From Vitrella brassicaformis (taxonomy: Eukaryota; Sar; Vitrellaceae): 64,000 nt of DNA. The notes below the pieces were generated by a model. That model worked only from the letters and a program-made list of their open reading frames with translations. It had not been told where the DNA came from and made no database searches. The translations under genes and the position numbers were made by a program. This document shows, in pieces, positions 1 through 11,615 of this stretch (its first letter is position 1; the number at the start of each line of letters is the position of its first letter). The stretch lies in contig CDMY01000376.1 in the NCBI GenBank assembly GCA_001179505.1, positions 283,267 to 347,266 of the forward strand. The letters are read 5' to 3'.

Positions 1-786
1 AGTGACCGGCTCCTCGCTGTAGGCCAGGCTGTCAGAGTCGCTCGTGGTCACAATGCCCACCCCACCCCCTTGATGCATCGACGACCTGTGGTGGAAGGTC
101 ATGGGCGAAGAGCCGTCCCTGCCTCCCTCGCTCGGCGGGCTGCTCTCGAGCGTCCTCGACAGCTGTGTCCTCAGTACCGTGCCCGGCAAGGGGATCATCA
201 TCGAGAGGCCACCGTCAGCCGACCGCCGAGTGAGCATGTGGTCGACGTCCATCGCCAGCCGCTCGCAGTTAGACCGCGCTAAGCTCTCAGGGCTCACACT
301 CGATATGCTCAGCGAGGGGATGGGCTCCTCATCCGAGTCGTGCTCATCGTCGTTGCCCTGCTCGTCCTCTTGCACCGTCCCCACTGTCTGCAGCAGGAGG
401 TCCTGCCACGCCTGCTGGCTCTGCACGCCGCGAGCCGTGGTCGAGGGCGTCGGCCCCTCCGACACCGATGTGGTATCGCTGATAAACAGCCGCTCGCCGG
501 TGGTGGTTCCCTGGCCCCTCCTCGCAGTCAGGAACCGGTCTGGACTCGCCGGCGGCGGCGCTGCTCCCCATCTGCGGCCAGTCGACTCACACTCGGTGTT
601 GTGGTCATCGTCGCTGTCGATGCCGAACCGAGGAGATCTGCGGACTGACGCCGGATAGTCACGGTTACTGCTCGGCGGCGTCTTGATAACTTCGATGCCG
701 TGCTGCCGGACCGCCTGCAGGAACGCCGGCGGCGATTCCACCTCGTCATCGGGGTTGGGCGGATAGAAGAGGTCGAGGCGTTGCAT
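1..786 (-). CDS. N-terminal part of an acidic, disordered hypothetical protein (continues past window edge)
   Basis: An uninterrupted frame of 262 codons runs from an ATG at 786 leftwards to base 1 without a stop, so the C-terminus lies outside the window. The protein begins MQRLDLFYPPNPDDEVESPP and is rich in Ser, Asp, Glu, Pro and Gln, with acidic stretches such as DSDDDH and EDEQGNDDEHDSDEE. I see no membrane segment or known domain, and it is probably intrinsically disordered in this part. The other frames across this stretch give only low-quality shadows. Its start faces the RpoA start across 339 bp. I do not recognise the family. Confidence 0.6.
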   Translation of the reverse strand, partial: MQRLDLFYPPNPDDEVESPPAFLQAVRQHGIEVIKTPPSSNRDYPASVRRSPRFGIDSDDDHNTECESTGRRWGAAPPPASPDRFLTARRGQGTTTGERLFISDTTSVSEGPTPSTTARGVQSQQAWQDLLLQTVGTVQEDEQGNDDEHDSDEEPIPSLSISSVSPESLARSNCERLAMDVDHMLTRRSADGGLSMMIPLPGTVLRTQLSRTLESSPPSEGGRDGSSPMTFHHRSSMHQGGGVGIVTTSDSDSLAYSEEPVT

Positions 787-1125
787 CCCTATCTCAGATG
801 GATCTCCGAGAGATGAAATACAACACAGCCTGACGGAAGGCCGCACGTTTTAGCTGCGTGCTCGTGCTTTGCGTCTCGTAGATCGCCTTGCCTTTCTCAC
901 TCCCCCTTTTCAACGTCGTCTCGCGTACCTCGCGCGTCAGGAGTGCTTCTTTGTCCCCACGCAACCTCTGTGATGCTTCGGTTGTCAAGATCAGCCTGAT
1001 ATCTGCTTCTTCGATGAATGGATCTGACCCACCGCCACTCACACAACGAGGAGGAGGGTGCTGAGGCAATGACGACAGATCCTGCAGAGGCGGCACCAGA
1101 CTCATCGCACCACGTGCGTCGGGGC
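787..1125. promoter_or_regulatory. divergent intergenic region (presumed shared promoter)
   Basis: This 339-bp stretch separates the ATG at 786 (-) from the chosen RpoA ATG at 1126 (+). No TATA box is evident. The first in-frame ATG of the RpoA frame lies inside it at 1018. The 1126 ATG was preferred because it puts a hydrophobic signal-like segment directly at the N-terminus. Confidence 0.4.
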
Positions 1126-4100
1126 ATGGGAGCTGCGGCATCGCGGTCTGCTCGTCTTCGGCTTGCTGCTGCGTTCATCTGCCTCTGCTGCTGCACGACA
1201 CCGACAGATGGATGGATGGGCAGCCACGACCTCAAAGGCTGGAGGAGGAGGATCGTGACCCACAGCCACAACCACCGCCACCAGCACTCATCTGCCTTCA
1301 TCCACCCACATCCACACCCCCACGCCACGCCATCACTGCACCGGCCGCCACCACCGGCCACACGCGGCCGCGTGTTGCTGCGGATGTTGAAGCGGTCGGA
1401 CTTGCCGACAGAGAACATCAAGTTTGAGATGGACAGGACGCTCAAGGAGAAGTGGGAGGACGAGTTCTTCGAGTGGGCGCGGACCGAGGGCAGCAAACCC
1501 ATCGTCGAGACCGACTACAGATACGACAAGCTCAAGGCCGAGATCATGCAGGAAGCCGAGGGGGTGCTGCCTGCGGAGAGGGCGTGGGAACCCATCGACC
1601 TCGACTCTATCGAGGCCAAGGAGCTCATCGAAATCACAAACAAAAAGGGTGAGGAGGCGTGGGTGGGTGACCGGGGCAGCCTTGCAGACAACAGCACATG
1701 CGTGTGTGTGTGTGTGCGTGTGTGTGTGTGGCATAGGTGCGTTTGAGGGGATGCCGGTGACCCACTGGCGCAACAGGGGCCACTTCACCAAGTTCAGGGA
1801 CTTCTCGCGGGACCGTGTCGAGACCGTCACCAAGACTAGGATGCCCTACGTCGAGCCGGAATACCCCAGAAGAAAACTCGACGAATGGGACTGCTTCAGA
1901 GGAATCGTAAGCATTCACCTACGCACACACACGGACGGACACAGCGCGCAGAAAGGGGTTCAGTTCAATGCGCACGCTCTCCCTCTCTGTATTTGTCGAT
2001 CGACACTATCAGGACTGGACGCCCCCCAAGCAGTACGAGCGTCTGCACAAGTCGTTCTTCCCGCCCCCAGGCGACACCTACAAGACCGGCTACGACCTCA
2101 ACAACACACGCACCTTCCTCCGCGTCCACTCGTGGGAGGAGGAGAAAACCATCGAGAGGGACGAGAAGCTGCAGGAGAGATACACGCAGCCCACGTACGT
2201 GTGGAGCCCGCTGTGGGAGCCCATGACCGACCGGCGGAACAGGGCGTATGGCAACTACTGGTGTGCGAGGGAGGAATATGGCGACTACAGAATGAAAATG
2301 AGTACGTCTGTGTGTTGGGAGGGAGGGAGGGAGGGAGGGAGGGAGAGCTTTGTTCAGTTCATCGTGTGCTTGTGATGGATGTGTCAGATGTTGACGAGCA
2401 GGTGCTTGTGGAGTCCAGCAATGTCACCATCGTCCCACAGACAGGCGAGTTGTGGTGTGCTGTGCTGTGGTGTCGTGTGTTGTGGGCGTGGATACAAACA
2501 CTCTTTGGTTTTGATGCAATGTCAGGTTGGCACTACCAGAAGCTGCACCTGGGCCCGTTTGTGGGCACCATGGGCTGGAGCATCGCTCCGCTACTCAAAT
2601 GGGCCGCCATGATGCGCGCGTAAGCATTCGGCCACCAGCTCACTCACTACATCGGGAGCACGACGGTATGTAACCATGTGTGCGTGTGTGTCTGTGTGCG
2701 TGTGTCACTTGCTGCTCAGCCCCGGTCACGCTGTGGTTGCTGTCCGGCCGCACAGCATGAACGAGGACAAGACGCTCAACGCCACGCAGGAGGACGTACT
2801 CGAACTATCACTCAACCTCAAAGGGGTATGTATCTGTGGAGGGAGGCATACACACCCCCTCACGCATGGATGGATCTACGCATAATCCCATCCTCGATGT
2901 GTCTCTACGTTTGGTCAGATCTGTTTCACGACTCGCGAGCCGCGGAAGGAGGGCCGTGTGGTGGTGCGGCTTGCTGCACCGGCCGACAACGCGGCCATGG
3001 TGACGGCCGGCATGATCGACTGGCCGCCCTTCGTCGAATGCACCAACCCTGAACACTACGTCGCCATGATCAAGTAGCTCTCCCCTCCCCCCTCCGCCAC
3101 ACATGAACAATGTGTTCATGACGCATCGCATCGATCTCCATGTGTCAGTCCTGGTGAGACTCTGGAGATGGATTTGAAGCTCGAGTGGGGCCGTGGGGTG
3201 TGGATGGCCGACCACGAGGGCCTCTTCCGGGAGGAGCACGGCGTCGAGAACATCTGCATACGAAGGCGGGACATCGCCGAGGTCACCAACGAGGGTTTCT
3301 TCCCCATCGACGCGGTCTTCACCCCCTGCAGGCGGTTCAGATTCACCGTGCACAAGCTCGACGGAGAGATATGGGACGCCACGTACGCAACGAGACACAC
3401 ACACACACACAGAGAGAGAGAGGGAGGGAAAGGTCTTTGTGTCACGGCGTCAGGTCCAATCCGCCCAATATGGTGCCCCTGGGTTGGAAGGACGAGATCT
3501 GCTGCGAGATCTGGTCGGACGGCTCCTGCACGCCAAAGGACATTCTCCTCTACGCATCCAACGAAATGCAGCAGTAAGTAAACAGATAGCCATCACCACA
3601 CCACACCACACAGCACACCCTTGTATCCATCATACGTACGGCTGGGCTGTGTTTGGTTCCTTCTTGTGTGCTTAGGTGGTTCCTGGAGATGGCCCGGCAG
3701 CTGATGGAGTCAGTCGACGTCGAGGCAGAAGAAAAGGCGCTGGAAGGTCACACACACGCGCATCAACAGCCGCATCACGTATCCATCCATCTGTATGTCT
3801 GTCTGTCTGTTTGTGTGTGGTGTGGGTGTGTGTGTCATTTGTTTTGTCTGTCTGCAGAGATCAAGCCCAAGATGGATGCATGGGCGATGCTGCTCGACAA
3901 ACAGGCCTTCGCCGGCGGGCCGCCCATGGTCGACTGGGACGCACCTGTCGAGGAACTGGCACAAAACTGGAACTACTCGAGGGTGCGGACAGCATCCATC
4001 CATCCATCGACCCACCTACACCTCCATGAGCTGAGACACTGACCGCAGTTGCTTTCTCTCTTGTGTGTGTGTGTGTGCGTGTGTGTGTATTACTCATTAT

Positions 4101-4779
4101 TCAGTTGATCACTGAGGAGGGTCAGCAGCCCCCGGGCGGCAAGCAGTTCTCAATCCCAAAGACGAGGAAACCGGTGAGTGAGGAGTTGATCAGTCACCAC
4201 ACCACAACACACCACAACACACAACCCTCCCTCCCTCCCTCCCCCACTCTGTCTGTATTGTGACTGACCATGGCTGTATCTCATGCCATGCATTCAGCGT
4301 GTGACAGAGGAGGAGGCATCAGCGTGGTTCCAGGAGGCCATGAAGGCCCGCCCATACACACAGGAAGAGATCAGCGACCTCGGGGCACCATTCGACACCA
4401 CACCTGCCACTCCCACCACACCAACACCCCCTGTGACGCCTACGGTGGGGCAGCAGCTTGGTGGTGGGCTGAGCGACGCCGAGGCGGCCCGGCTGGCCTA
4501 CAGGAACAACCTGGTGACAGACCTGCCCATCAACAAGCGACTCAAGGGACTTCTGAATAAGGTGTGTAAGTCCACACACACACACGCGACGCCTTGATCC
4601 CTTGGATGCACATCTGCTGTCTGCGCATGCAGGTTGGCATCATGACAGTGGCCGACGTGCTGACGTATTCGCGTGGTGAGATGTTGGCTTTGCCGGGTAT
4701 CGGCAAGAAGACCGTCGAGACGCTCGAGGCCGCCCTTAGAGACACATTCGGCGTAACACTCAAGCCCGATGATGACTGA
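1126..4779 (+). CDS. rpoA: nuclear-encoded plastid RNA polymerase alpha subunit, RpoA, with long N-terminal extension
   Basis: Fourteen exons (1126-1648, 1737-1906, 2013-2301, 2388-2444, 2526-2619, 2720-2825, 2919-3073, 3149-3382, 3454-3573, 3676-3746, 3858-3982, 4105-4173, 4298-4561, 4633-4779) join in frame to 807 aa. Residues from about 345 follow the alpha N-terminal domain: HLGPF.GTMGWSIAPLLKW..MMRAPGHAVV, then DVLELSLNLKG, and EIWSDGSCTPKDILLYA at the end of that domain. The last 65 residues are the alpha C-terminal helix-hairpin-helix domain (INKRLKGLLNKVGIMTVADV ... LALPGIGKKTVETLEAAL). The protein should form the assembly platform of plastid-encoded polymerase (PEP). The start RSARLRLAAAFICLCCC followed by a His/Pro/Arg-rich stretch fits a signal plus transit peptide, as needed for a complex plastid. 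Typical RpoA is about 330 aa, so about 250 residues between leader and core are extra and unrecognised. The intron at 2445-2525 appears to be GC-AG. Confidence 0.85.
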
Positions 4780-5499
4780 GGGATGCATTGCCATCATTTG
4801 TGAGAGAGAGAGAGAGATGCTTACGAATCCATCCGGCGGCTAGCTGGCTGGCTGTACGGTGTGAATATACATACGGATGTCTGGAGGGATGCGCTCTGGG
4901 AGGTTTAAAACTCGGATAGGATGTGTGTGTGCTTTAAGGTAAGACCCAGGCTGCGCTGCGTGTCTGCCTGCATATACTTGCTTGGTGCAGGCAGGGCAGG
5001 GCAGGGCAGGGATGTGTGGTGTGGTGTGGCCGGGCTGTGTGTCGGTCTTGTCTGTGTCTGTATAGGTATGTATATCTGTTGGTTTGAATGATATGGGTGT
5101 GGTGCTTGTCTTGCTGCCTACTGACTGTGAATACTATTCAGACGTCTCCGTTCTACTCTGGCTCCTCTGGCCGGCCGTGTCCCTTGCTTTCATTCACGTT
5201 AATTTGGAAGATAGGCAGCAGTTGTTGTGTGAGCGTGTGTGGCAAGGCCAGCAAGGTTGCCCGTGGCTTGTGGCACGGACGGACGGTATGAGAACTGTTC
5301 GGACGTGCAGTCACAAAGGCAGCCATACATTAAATGCCACCCACGATAGCTATCATACGTCCAATTGATGACGAAACAGCAGTCCCGCAACACGTCACAC
5401 GGATAAAACCTTCACACGCACCCCCACGCACCCCCAGGCACACACGTGGCATGACACCGCCACGTGGGGCTTCTTCGTTGTCTAGTCAATCAGTCGGAC
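4780..5499. other. convergent intergenic region
   Basis: This 720-bp stretch lies between two 3' ends. It holds TG-rich sequence and a short GGCAGG tandem run near 4988-5010. The ORFs in it have no family features and look like chance. I see no RNA gene. Confidence 0.5.
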
Positions 5500-6091
5500 T
5501 CACCACTTGAATTCCCCTGTCAGCGAATTGAACAGCACCTCCTCATTGCCGATCTGCACACACACGCACCGTGCAGGACATTCATACAGACAGCGATAAC
5601 CCATCCATCCATCCCTCCGCTCCGTGGTGGTTGACATTCCCACCTGCGCGATGCCGAATTTGGCTTTGACTTTCCACTTGCCGCTGGACGAACCCGCCTT
5701 GCGGCTCGGGCGGGTCACCTGCACACACCAACACACGATTACAGATCCGCGTGTTGTGGGCGATGGCTTCTGTGTGGGTACCTGTTCGACTTGTGCGATG
5801 ATGAGGTCGTCACAAGTTGGTTCGGGGCGCTTCTGCTCCTCGTCGCTCAGCTCGGGGTCGTCCAGATCAGACACACCGCCCTCAGCCGCCAACGCATCCT
5901 CCTTGACTGAGGTGACGGGCATAGAGAAATAGACGCAAACCACATCCATCTGTGTGGTTGATTGAGGGGGCATATGTGTGTGTCGGTCTCGTCATACCAG
6001 CAGCCTTCTTGAGCGATTTGGTGGCAGCTTTGTCGGTGGCTGGGGCAGCGGCCGATGACGAGGGTTTCGCCTCTGCTCCTACAGAGGCGAA

Positions 6092-6123
<32 letters not shown>

Positions 6124-7148
6124 AACAGAGACTTCCCCACAGCCAAAACACCGACCACGGACAGTCATACCTTGTTGTTCGTCTTCGTCGTCATCCTCAA
6201 ACTCGACTCCCTCCAAGTCATCGTCCTCCTCCTCACCGTCGCCATTGCCATTGCCATTGTCGCCCCCCTCCTTCTTGACCTGCGCCTCGTCGTCCTCCCA
6301 CTCCACACCATCATCCTCCTCCTCCTCCTCCTCGTCACCCAACCCACCCTCATGCTTGTGACGCTTGGCCGCTGGCGGGTGCTCGGCCTGTAGTGGCTGC
6401 GGTGGCAACTGCTGCTGCTGTTGCTGCTGCTGTTGGTCTGTGAGGGAGGATGACGCGGCCGACGCCGACTGGCGGAGGCTGTACGGCACTTTCGAGGGCT
6501 GGGGCATGTGGCCATTGTCGGGCTCTGCATGAGTGGAACAGCACACAGTGGAGCGAGCCATCCACGTGTGTTGTTGCTGGTTGGTCACTCACTCACCTTG
6601 TTTTATCTTGAGGACTCCGGGCGGGGGGACAGCCATACCTCCACGAGACCTGGACAGCTGAGCCACGCACAACACATGTGCTTGTACACATCACATCGTA
6701 CGATCTGGTTGTCTCGCGTGGTTATGGTATGGATGTGTGCTGTGCGTACATCGAGTGCTGGCTGTGCGGACGGCGGGGCGCCCGCTGGCGTGCCTTTGCT
6801 GACAAGATCCATCGCCGCCTCAATCCAGCGCTGACAGAAAACACGCACGCATGTGATAATGGTTGTGATGTGCGACGGCGCGGGTCATCTGCTCACCTCC
6901 TTGAGCTGGTCGAGCACTTGGTCGCTCTCCGTCTTGGACCCTGACCGCTTCACGCGCTCCACCGTATCTGAGAGATCCCACCCGCCGGACGAAGAGAGAG
7001 GCATGCACGACGTCAAAGGCAGGCGAGGTGTGCAGCTCTTTGTCTGTCTGTGTCTGTCTGTGTCTGTGTCTGTCTGTGTCTGCCTGCCTGTCTGCCTGCC
7101 TGCCTCACCCTCGATGATTCGCATGTATACCTCCCTCGTATTGTCCAT
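5500..7148 (-). CDS. GTF2A1: transcription initiation factor IIA large (alpha/beta) subunit
   Basis: Nine exons on the minus strand (7109-7148, 6897-6967, 6750-6830, 6597-6657, 6171-6524, 5998-6078, 5782-5906, 5644-5718, 5500-5553) give 313 aa. The N-terminus (VYMRIIEDTVERVKR, then LDQLKERWIEAAMDL) matches the four-helix-bundle segment of TOA1/TFIIA-alpha. The C-terminus (DDLIIAQVEQVTR ... GKWKVKAKFGIAQIG ... LFNSLTGEFKW) is the beta-barrel half that contacts TFIIA-gamma, TBP and DNA. Between them is the usual acidic linker, here with a glutamine run and Asp/Glu stretches. Length is close to the family norm (about 290-380). It stabilises TBP at RNA polymerase II promoters in the nucleus. Its ATG lies 190 bp from that of CCDC40 on the other strand. 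Confidence 0.88.
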
Positions 7149-7338
7149 CTTCAGTAAGTCAAACTGAGACAACTGAAGCGCGGAATCTTCAAGGAGGCAC
7201 TTACACCTCCCCCGCCACTTACACAGGCGCACTGGCACTGGCAGGCGCGCTCGCCCCCACCCAGTCTCAACAGCCCCCACCCGCCTCTGTGATCCCCGTC
7301 ATCCTTCGTCGCCGCCTGTCCGACGAGCTGCTATCGTT
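7149..7338. promoter_or_regulatory. bidirectional promoter region between TFIIA and CCDC40
   Basis: Only 190 bp separate the two opposed ATGs (7148 and 7339). The stretch is C-rich with no TATA box and must contain both 5' leaders. Confidence 0.45.
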
Positions 7339-10300
7339 ATGGCAGACCTTCTTGAGCCGGTTGTGGAGGAGCGGGCCGAGGACATGGACGCCGCCGATGA
7401 GGAGGAGGAAGAGGATGAGTTCCCCTTCCTCAAGGCCGACCACCCCGCACTCGAGCGGGTCCAGGCTGCCCTGCACAAGCACCTCTCCGGGCAGCATGAC
7501 CGCGTCACCCTCTCTGTCCGCGAGAAGTCGGAGGAGCTCAAGAAGCTGGCGCTGCGGCGTCAGGAGCTGGGCACCACCCTGTACGCAGTGCAGCAGCAGC
7601 TGGCCAAGCTGCAGGTGGAGCTGGAGCAGCGACACGACGTGCTTGCGGCCGCCAGCCAGGGCAGAGAGGCGTCCGAGGCACACCTGCAGGGCTTCAACGG
7701 CAAGTATGAGTCCAAGAAGGGCGAGGTCACGACGCAGATCAAGCGGCTGCAGAAAGCGCAGGAGGAGGTCAACCAGCTCAACATGACGCTGCAGCAGGTG
7801 GAGAACTTCAATGAGCAGATGAAGGCCGAAATACAGGTAGGTACCTAACGCACATTGAGAGACCTAAGCCTGCCAAGGGGAGAGAGAGAGGCAAGAGGCC
7901 CCGTGGCCTGTATGTGTGTATGCAGGTGACGCGGCGAGCGACATACAAGGCTGAGGACGCTATCCAGAAGATAGAGAAGGACAAGATGAAGCAGGACTTC
8001 CTCATCGATAAGATGAATGAGCAAATCAGATCACTCGCAGAGATGAAGGGCCTCCACGAGGCGCAGCTCGCCGCGCAGAAACGGGAGACAGAGGCGGCCC
8101 TCGCCACCCTCAACGAGGCCGCCCGCGAGATGGAGAGCATCGAGTTCGAGAAGCAGCAGCTGTTCCAGCAGTGGAACAGCAGCCTTGTGGGCATGCAACG
8201 CCGCGACGACGCGCTGCAGAACATCCAGAAGGCCCTGCAGGAGCTGGAGGAGACCGAGTTTGCGATTGAGAGCGACATCCGCGGTGTGCACGCGGCCACG
8301 AGGGGCGAGCAGGACCGCAACGAGCAGCTGACGGCACTGCTGCAGCGCAACCAGAACGAAATGAACCACCTCACCACACAGATGCAGACCATCAAACAGG
8401 ACCGGTGGGTGGGTGGGTGCGTCAATCAGCCTGCTCGACACGTGTGTGCACTGTGGATGGATGGATGGATGGATGTGTGCTGTGCAGGGAGCGTCTGGCG
8501 GAGCAGTACTCGATGCTGAAGAAGTCCTTGATGCACACACAGAAGGAGGCGGCCAAGATCGACTCAGCCCTCTCCACCATCGAGCAACAGGGCCAGGTAA
8601 GCAATGGAATGGAGAAGAGGCACGTCTGTCACTGTCGATCAGACACATGCATGTCTCTCCTCCTCTGCATCTATGTGTTAGTTGGTTGACGCGAGCATCC
8701 AGAAGGTGGCCAACGAGGCCACCCGGCTGACCGAGAAGATCTTCGACATCGTCTCAGAGCAAACAACACTCGACCGATCCGCTTCAAACACAGCCAAGGT
8801 CAGTCAGCCAACCACTTCAGCACCCCCTTGGCCAACACACACACACCTGTGTTTTCCTTGCAGTTAGCGAAAAAGATTCACGAGCAGATCGGCCGCAAGG
8901 AGGATGAGTTAGCGGCGCTAAGCAACGAGATTGCGCGCGTCAAGGTCGACGCCCTCAACACTCGAGCGCACAATCAGCTGCTGAAGGACCGGCTGAAGCA
9001 GCTAACGGACGACCTTGCTGACCGCGAGAAGCTCATCGACCAGTATGAGATGGAGATTCGCAAGAGACACCACCACATTGAGAAGAAACAGCTGTTCGTC
9101 GACCGTCTCAACAAGTGATCACACACACACACACACACAAAGAGAGAGAGAGAGAGAGAGAGAAGTGTGGGTGGGTGTGCGCGTGTGTGCCTGGCTGAAG
9201 GGAGTATGACGAGAAGCGTTCTCGACAGGAGGACGAGAGCACGGGTCCGTTGGAGGCCAAGATCAAGAATCTCCGCAAGCAGATCGCCGACAAGAGCAAA
9301 GAGTGCGGCGAAATGCAGAAGGAGTGGATGAAGAAACAAACCGAACTGATCAGCCTGCAAAGCGACGCATCTTCACTTGCGAAAAAGGTAACTAGCTGAC
9401 TTGAGTGGCGTTTCTGTCCATCGATGAATGCATGGCATGTGTGCGCGTGTGGGTGTGATGCAGGTGTCTTCCCAGAAGGACGAGACGGCCATTCTGCGAC
9501 AGCAGAAGGTTCGTCAGGAGGGCACTTTGGAGCACACTAAGAAGGAGGTGCGGGGGCTGCAAGGCGCTGAGAAAAACCTCCGCCTCGAGCTGGAGAAGCT
9601 CAACGCCCGGGGCAGCAAACACACCACGCAGGGGGCGACCCTGACCTCACAGACGGGGCTACTCGAGAAGGAGTTTATGCGCAAACTCAAGGACAAGGAG
9701 CTGGAATGCACCGCCATCGAGAAGACCATAGAGGTGTGTCTGTAGATGTGTACATATGTGGAGTGGTGGACGGACGGATGGGTGTGGGTCGTCGGTGCGT
9801 CGATCAGCGTTCGAAGGAGGACAGGGAAAACCTGCAGCAAGAGCTGGTCGAGGCCGAGAAACAGGTACGCGCCAACATGGTATTGTGGTGGTTCTGCATG
9901 TGCACACAATGTCTGTGTCTCTTTCTGTGACGTTCCATTTTCCAGTTGATGTTATGGGAGCGCAAGATAGTGTTGGAGAAGGAGATGCAGGAGGCCCTCG
10001 ACCCCAATGTGGGTCAGGCCGAGGTGGCCTCCATGAAGAAGGAAATACACCGGTGGGAGACACACATAAGATACACACACAGTGCACAGATGCGTTTGAT
10101 GCGTTTGTGTATGCAGGATGGAGTTGCGGTTGGATCAGCTGAAGAGGAGACAGGAGCAGCTCATATCCGACATGGAACGGGTAAGCGGCCGGCTGAGCCC
10201 ATTCATTCGACCGTTCATGCCTTCACTGCACATTCAGGTGATCCACAAGCGGGATGTGATTCAGCTCAAGTACGAGCCCGTGCAGCGGCCGGGTGTGCTC

Positions 10301-11449
10301 AAGGCCGACCCCCACATGAAGGCCACATTGAGGAGACAGCTTAACTCACTCAGGACGAACCTCAAACTTGCCACAAGTATGTTTGTGTTGACAAAGCCTG
10401 TTGGTCCGTTGTTTGAATGAATACATGTGTCCAGGTGCCATTCAGGAGACGGAGAACAAGTGTGGCGACCGCACAGTGCGGCTCGAGGAGGTGTGCATGC
10501 GTGCAACCACATGATGAGGTGCATGTTGTCTGTCTATGCGCCCGTTTATCAGCTTCAACAAGAGGTGGACATCGCCCAGTCGGAGACAACACAGTTCGAA
10601 AACTCAGCCAACAACCTCAACCTCACTGTGCTGCTCCAGAGGGGTACACAAGCGAATGAATACATCCGACACACGAGTGTCTCTCTCCCTCTCTCTTTCT
10701 CTCTCTGCTGCTGCTGTGCATCCACTGCAGCTCGTCGTCAGCGCAACTTGAGTGAGGTGCTCAAGTTCCAGCGAATGGCCAAGAGATTCGAGGAGGCCAC
10801 AACAGGCACAGCGCCACCCAAAGCTGTACAGACAATCCCTCGCAACATTTCCGTGTCTGCCTCCAATATGCGGTGTGTGTGTGCACCTTTGCAGGCCTCC
10901 TCGATTCGTGATGGCCTGGCCCGTGAGCAGCAGACGGCCGTGGCAGTGCAGAGCGTCCTCCATCAGCTCTACGAGGTATAACATACAGGCCAATTTATTA
11001 ATCCACGCAGACGGCGACCGACATTTATGGATTATCCATATCTCATTCAGAGTGCGCCTCACCTGGAGCCCCTGACCACCTTCTTCCTCGAATGGGCCAC
11101 GCAAAACGTCGATGCAACAGCACCTACCACCGCCGCCCAGCCACCCGAGCAGCCCTCTGAGGAGGCGCCGGTGCAAGATGAGCAAACAGAGGAGTCTCCC
11201 GAGGGTCCCGCCGGTGAGCCTGAAGCCGCAGAGGCAGAGATAGCTGAGCCGGCGGTGCCCGAGCCCGCACGCGCAGATGAGCAAGAAGAGGGAGGCCCGG
11301 AGGAAGGTGAGGGACGCGATGAGGCACCAGCAGCTGGAGAGGATGTGCCGGATGTGCACAGCGGAGATGAAGGGGTAGAGAGAGAGGGAGGAGAGCCTGA
11401 CGCCGCGGAAGGCGAACAGGCAGAGACAGAGGGGCAGCATGGAGAGTGA
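7339..11449 (+). CDS. CCDC40: axonemal coiled-coil protein CCDC40 (FAP172-type 96-nm ruler)
   Basis: Sixteen exons (7339-7836, 7926-8404, 8488-8596, 8682-8798, 8864-9114, 9201-9387, 9464-9733, 9808-9864, 9946-10052, 10117-10180, 10238-10376, 10435-10490, 10553-10643, 10731-10825, 10895-10975, 11051-11449) give 999 aa, close to the family's roughly 1,100. After an acidic leader, the segment DHPALERVQAALHKHL...RVTLSVREK resembles the start of the CCDC40 conserved region, and heptad-rich coiled coil then runs for about 800 residues. The last 110 residues are a Glu/Pro/Ala-rich acidic tail. CCDC40 with CCDC39 sets the 96-nm repeat on ciliary doublets and anchors inner dynein arms and the nexin-dynein regulatory complex, so the organism should have motile flagella. 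The intron at 10826-10894 is optional, since reading through stays open. CCDC39 is the main alternative. Confidence 0.72.
9115..9165. repeat. (CA)n followed by (AG)n microsatellite in a CCDC40 intron
   Basis: A pure CA tract passes directly into an AG tract within intron 9115-9200. It is typical of the simple repeats that fill introns here. Confidence 0.8.
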
Positions 11450-11615
11450 GTGAGAATGAAGTGTTGAGGCGTTTCTGGTGTGACGGTTGTTGTCTATTTG
11501 TCGGGCCCGGTGGCAATGGCATGAGGAGACATTGATCCATATTGGTTGCTCAATCCCATGCATAAATGCGACGGATGTGTACTGCCAGGCTGGTAGGCAT
11601 CCACGCACACGACCA
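11450..11615. other. short intergenic stretch before the inverted duplication
   Basis: This is 166 bp of unique sequence between the CCDC40 stop and the left end of the inverted repeat. No recognisable promoter or leader exon for the duplicated gene is seen. Confidence 0.4.

Noticed and set aside
1018-1125. Earlier in-frame ATG for RpoA at 1018
   Set aside because: It would place 36 hydrophilic residues before the hydrophobic leader and spoil the signal peptide; the 1126 start fits plastid targeting better.
1690-1730. TG tracts in introns as a strand-polar splicing signal
   Set aside because: Some introns carry TG and others CA, AG or GACA on the sense strand (for example 3391-3420 in RpoA and the TFIIA intron at 7040-7105), so no consistent polarity.
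11124-11540. Minus-strand Leu/Pro/Arg-rich ORF
   Set aside because: Antisense of the Glu/Pro/Ala-rich CCDC40 tail; compositional shadow.
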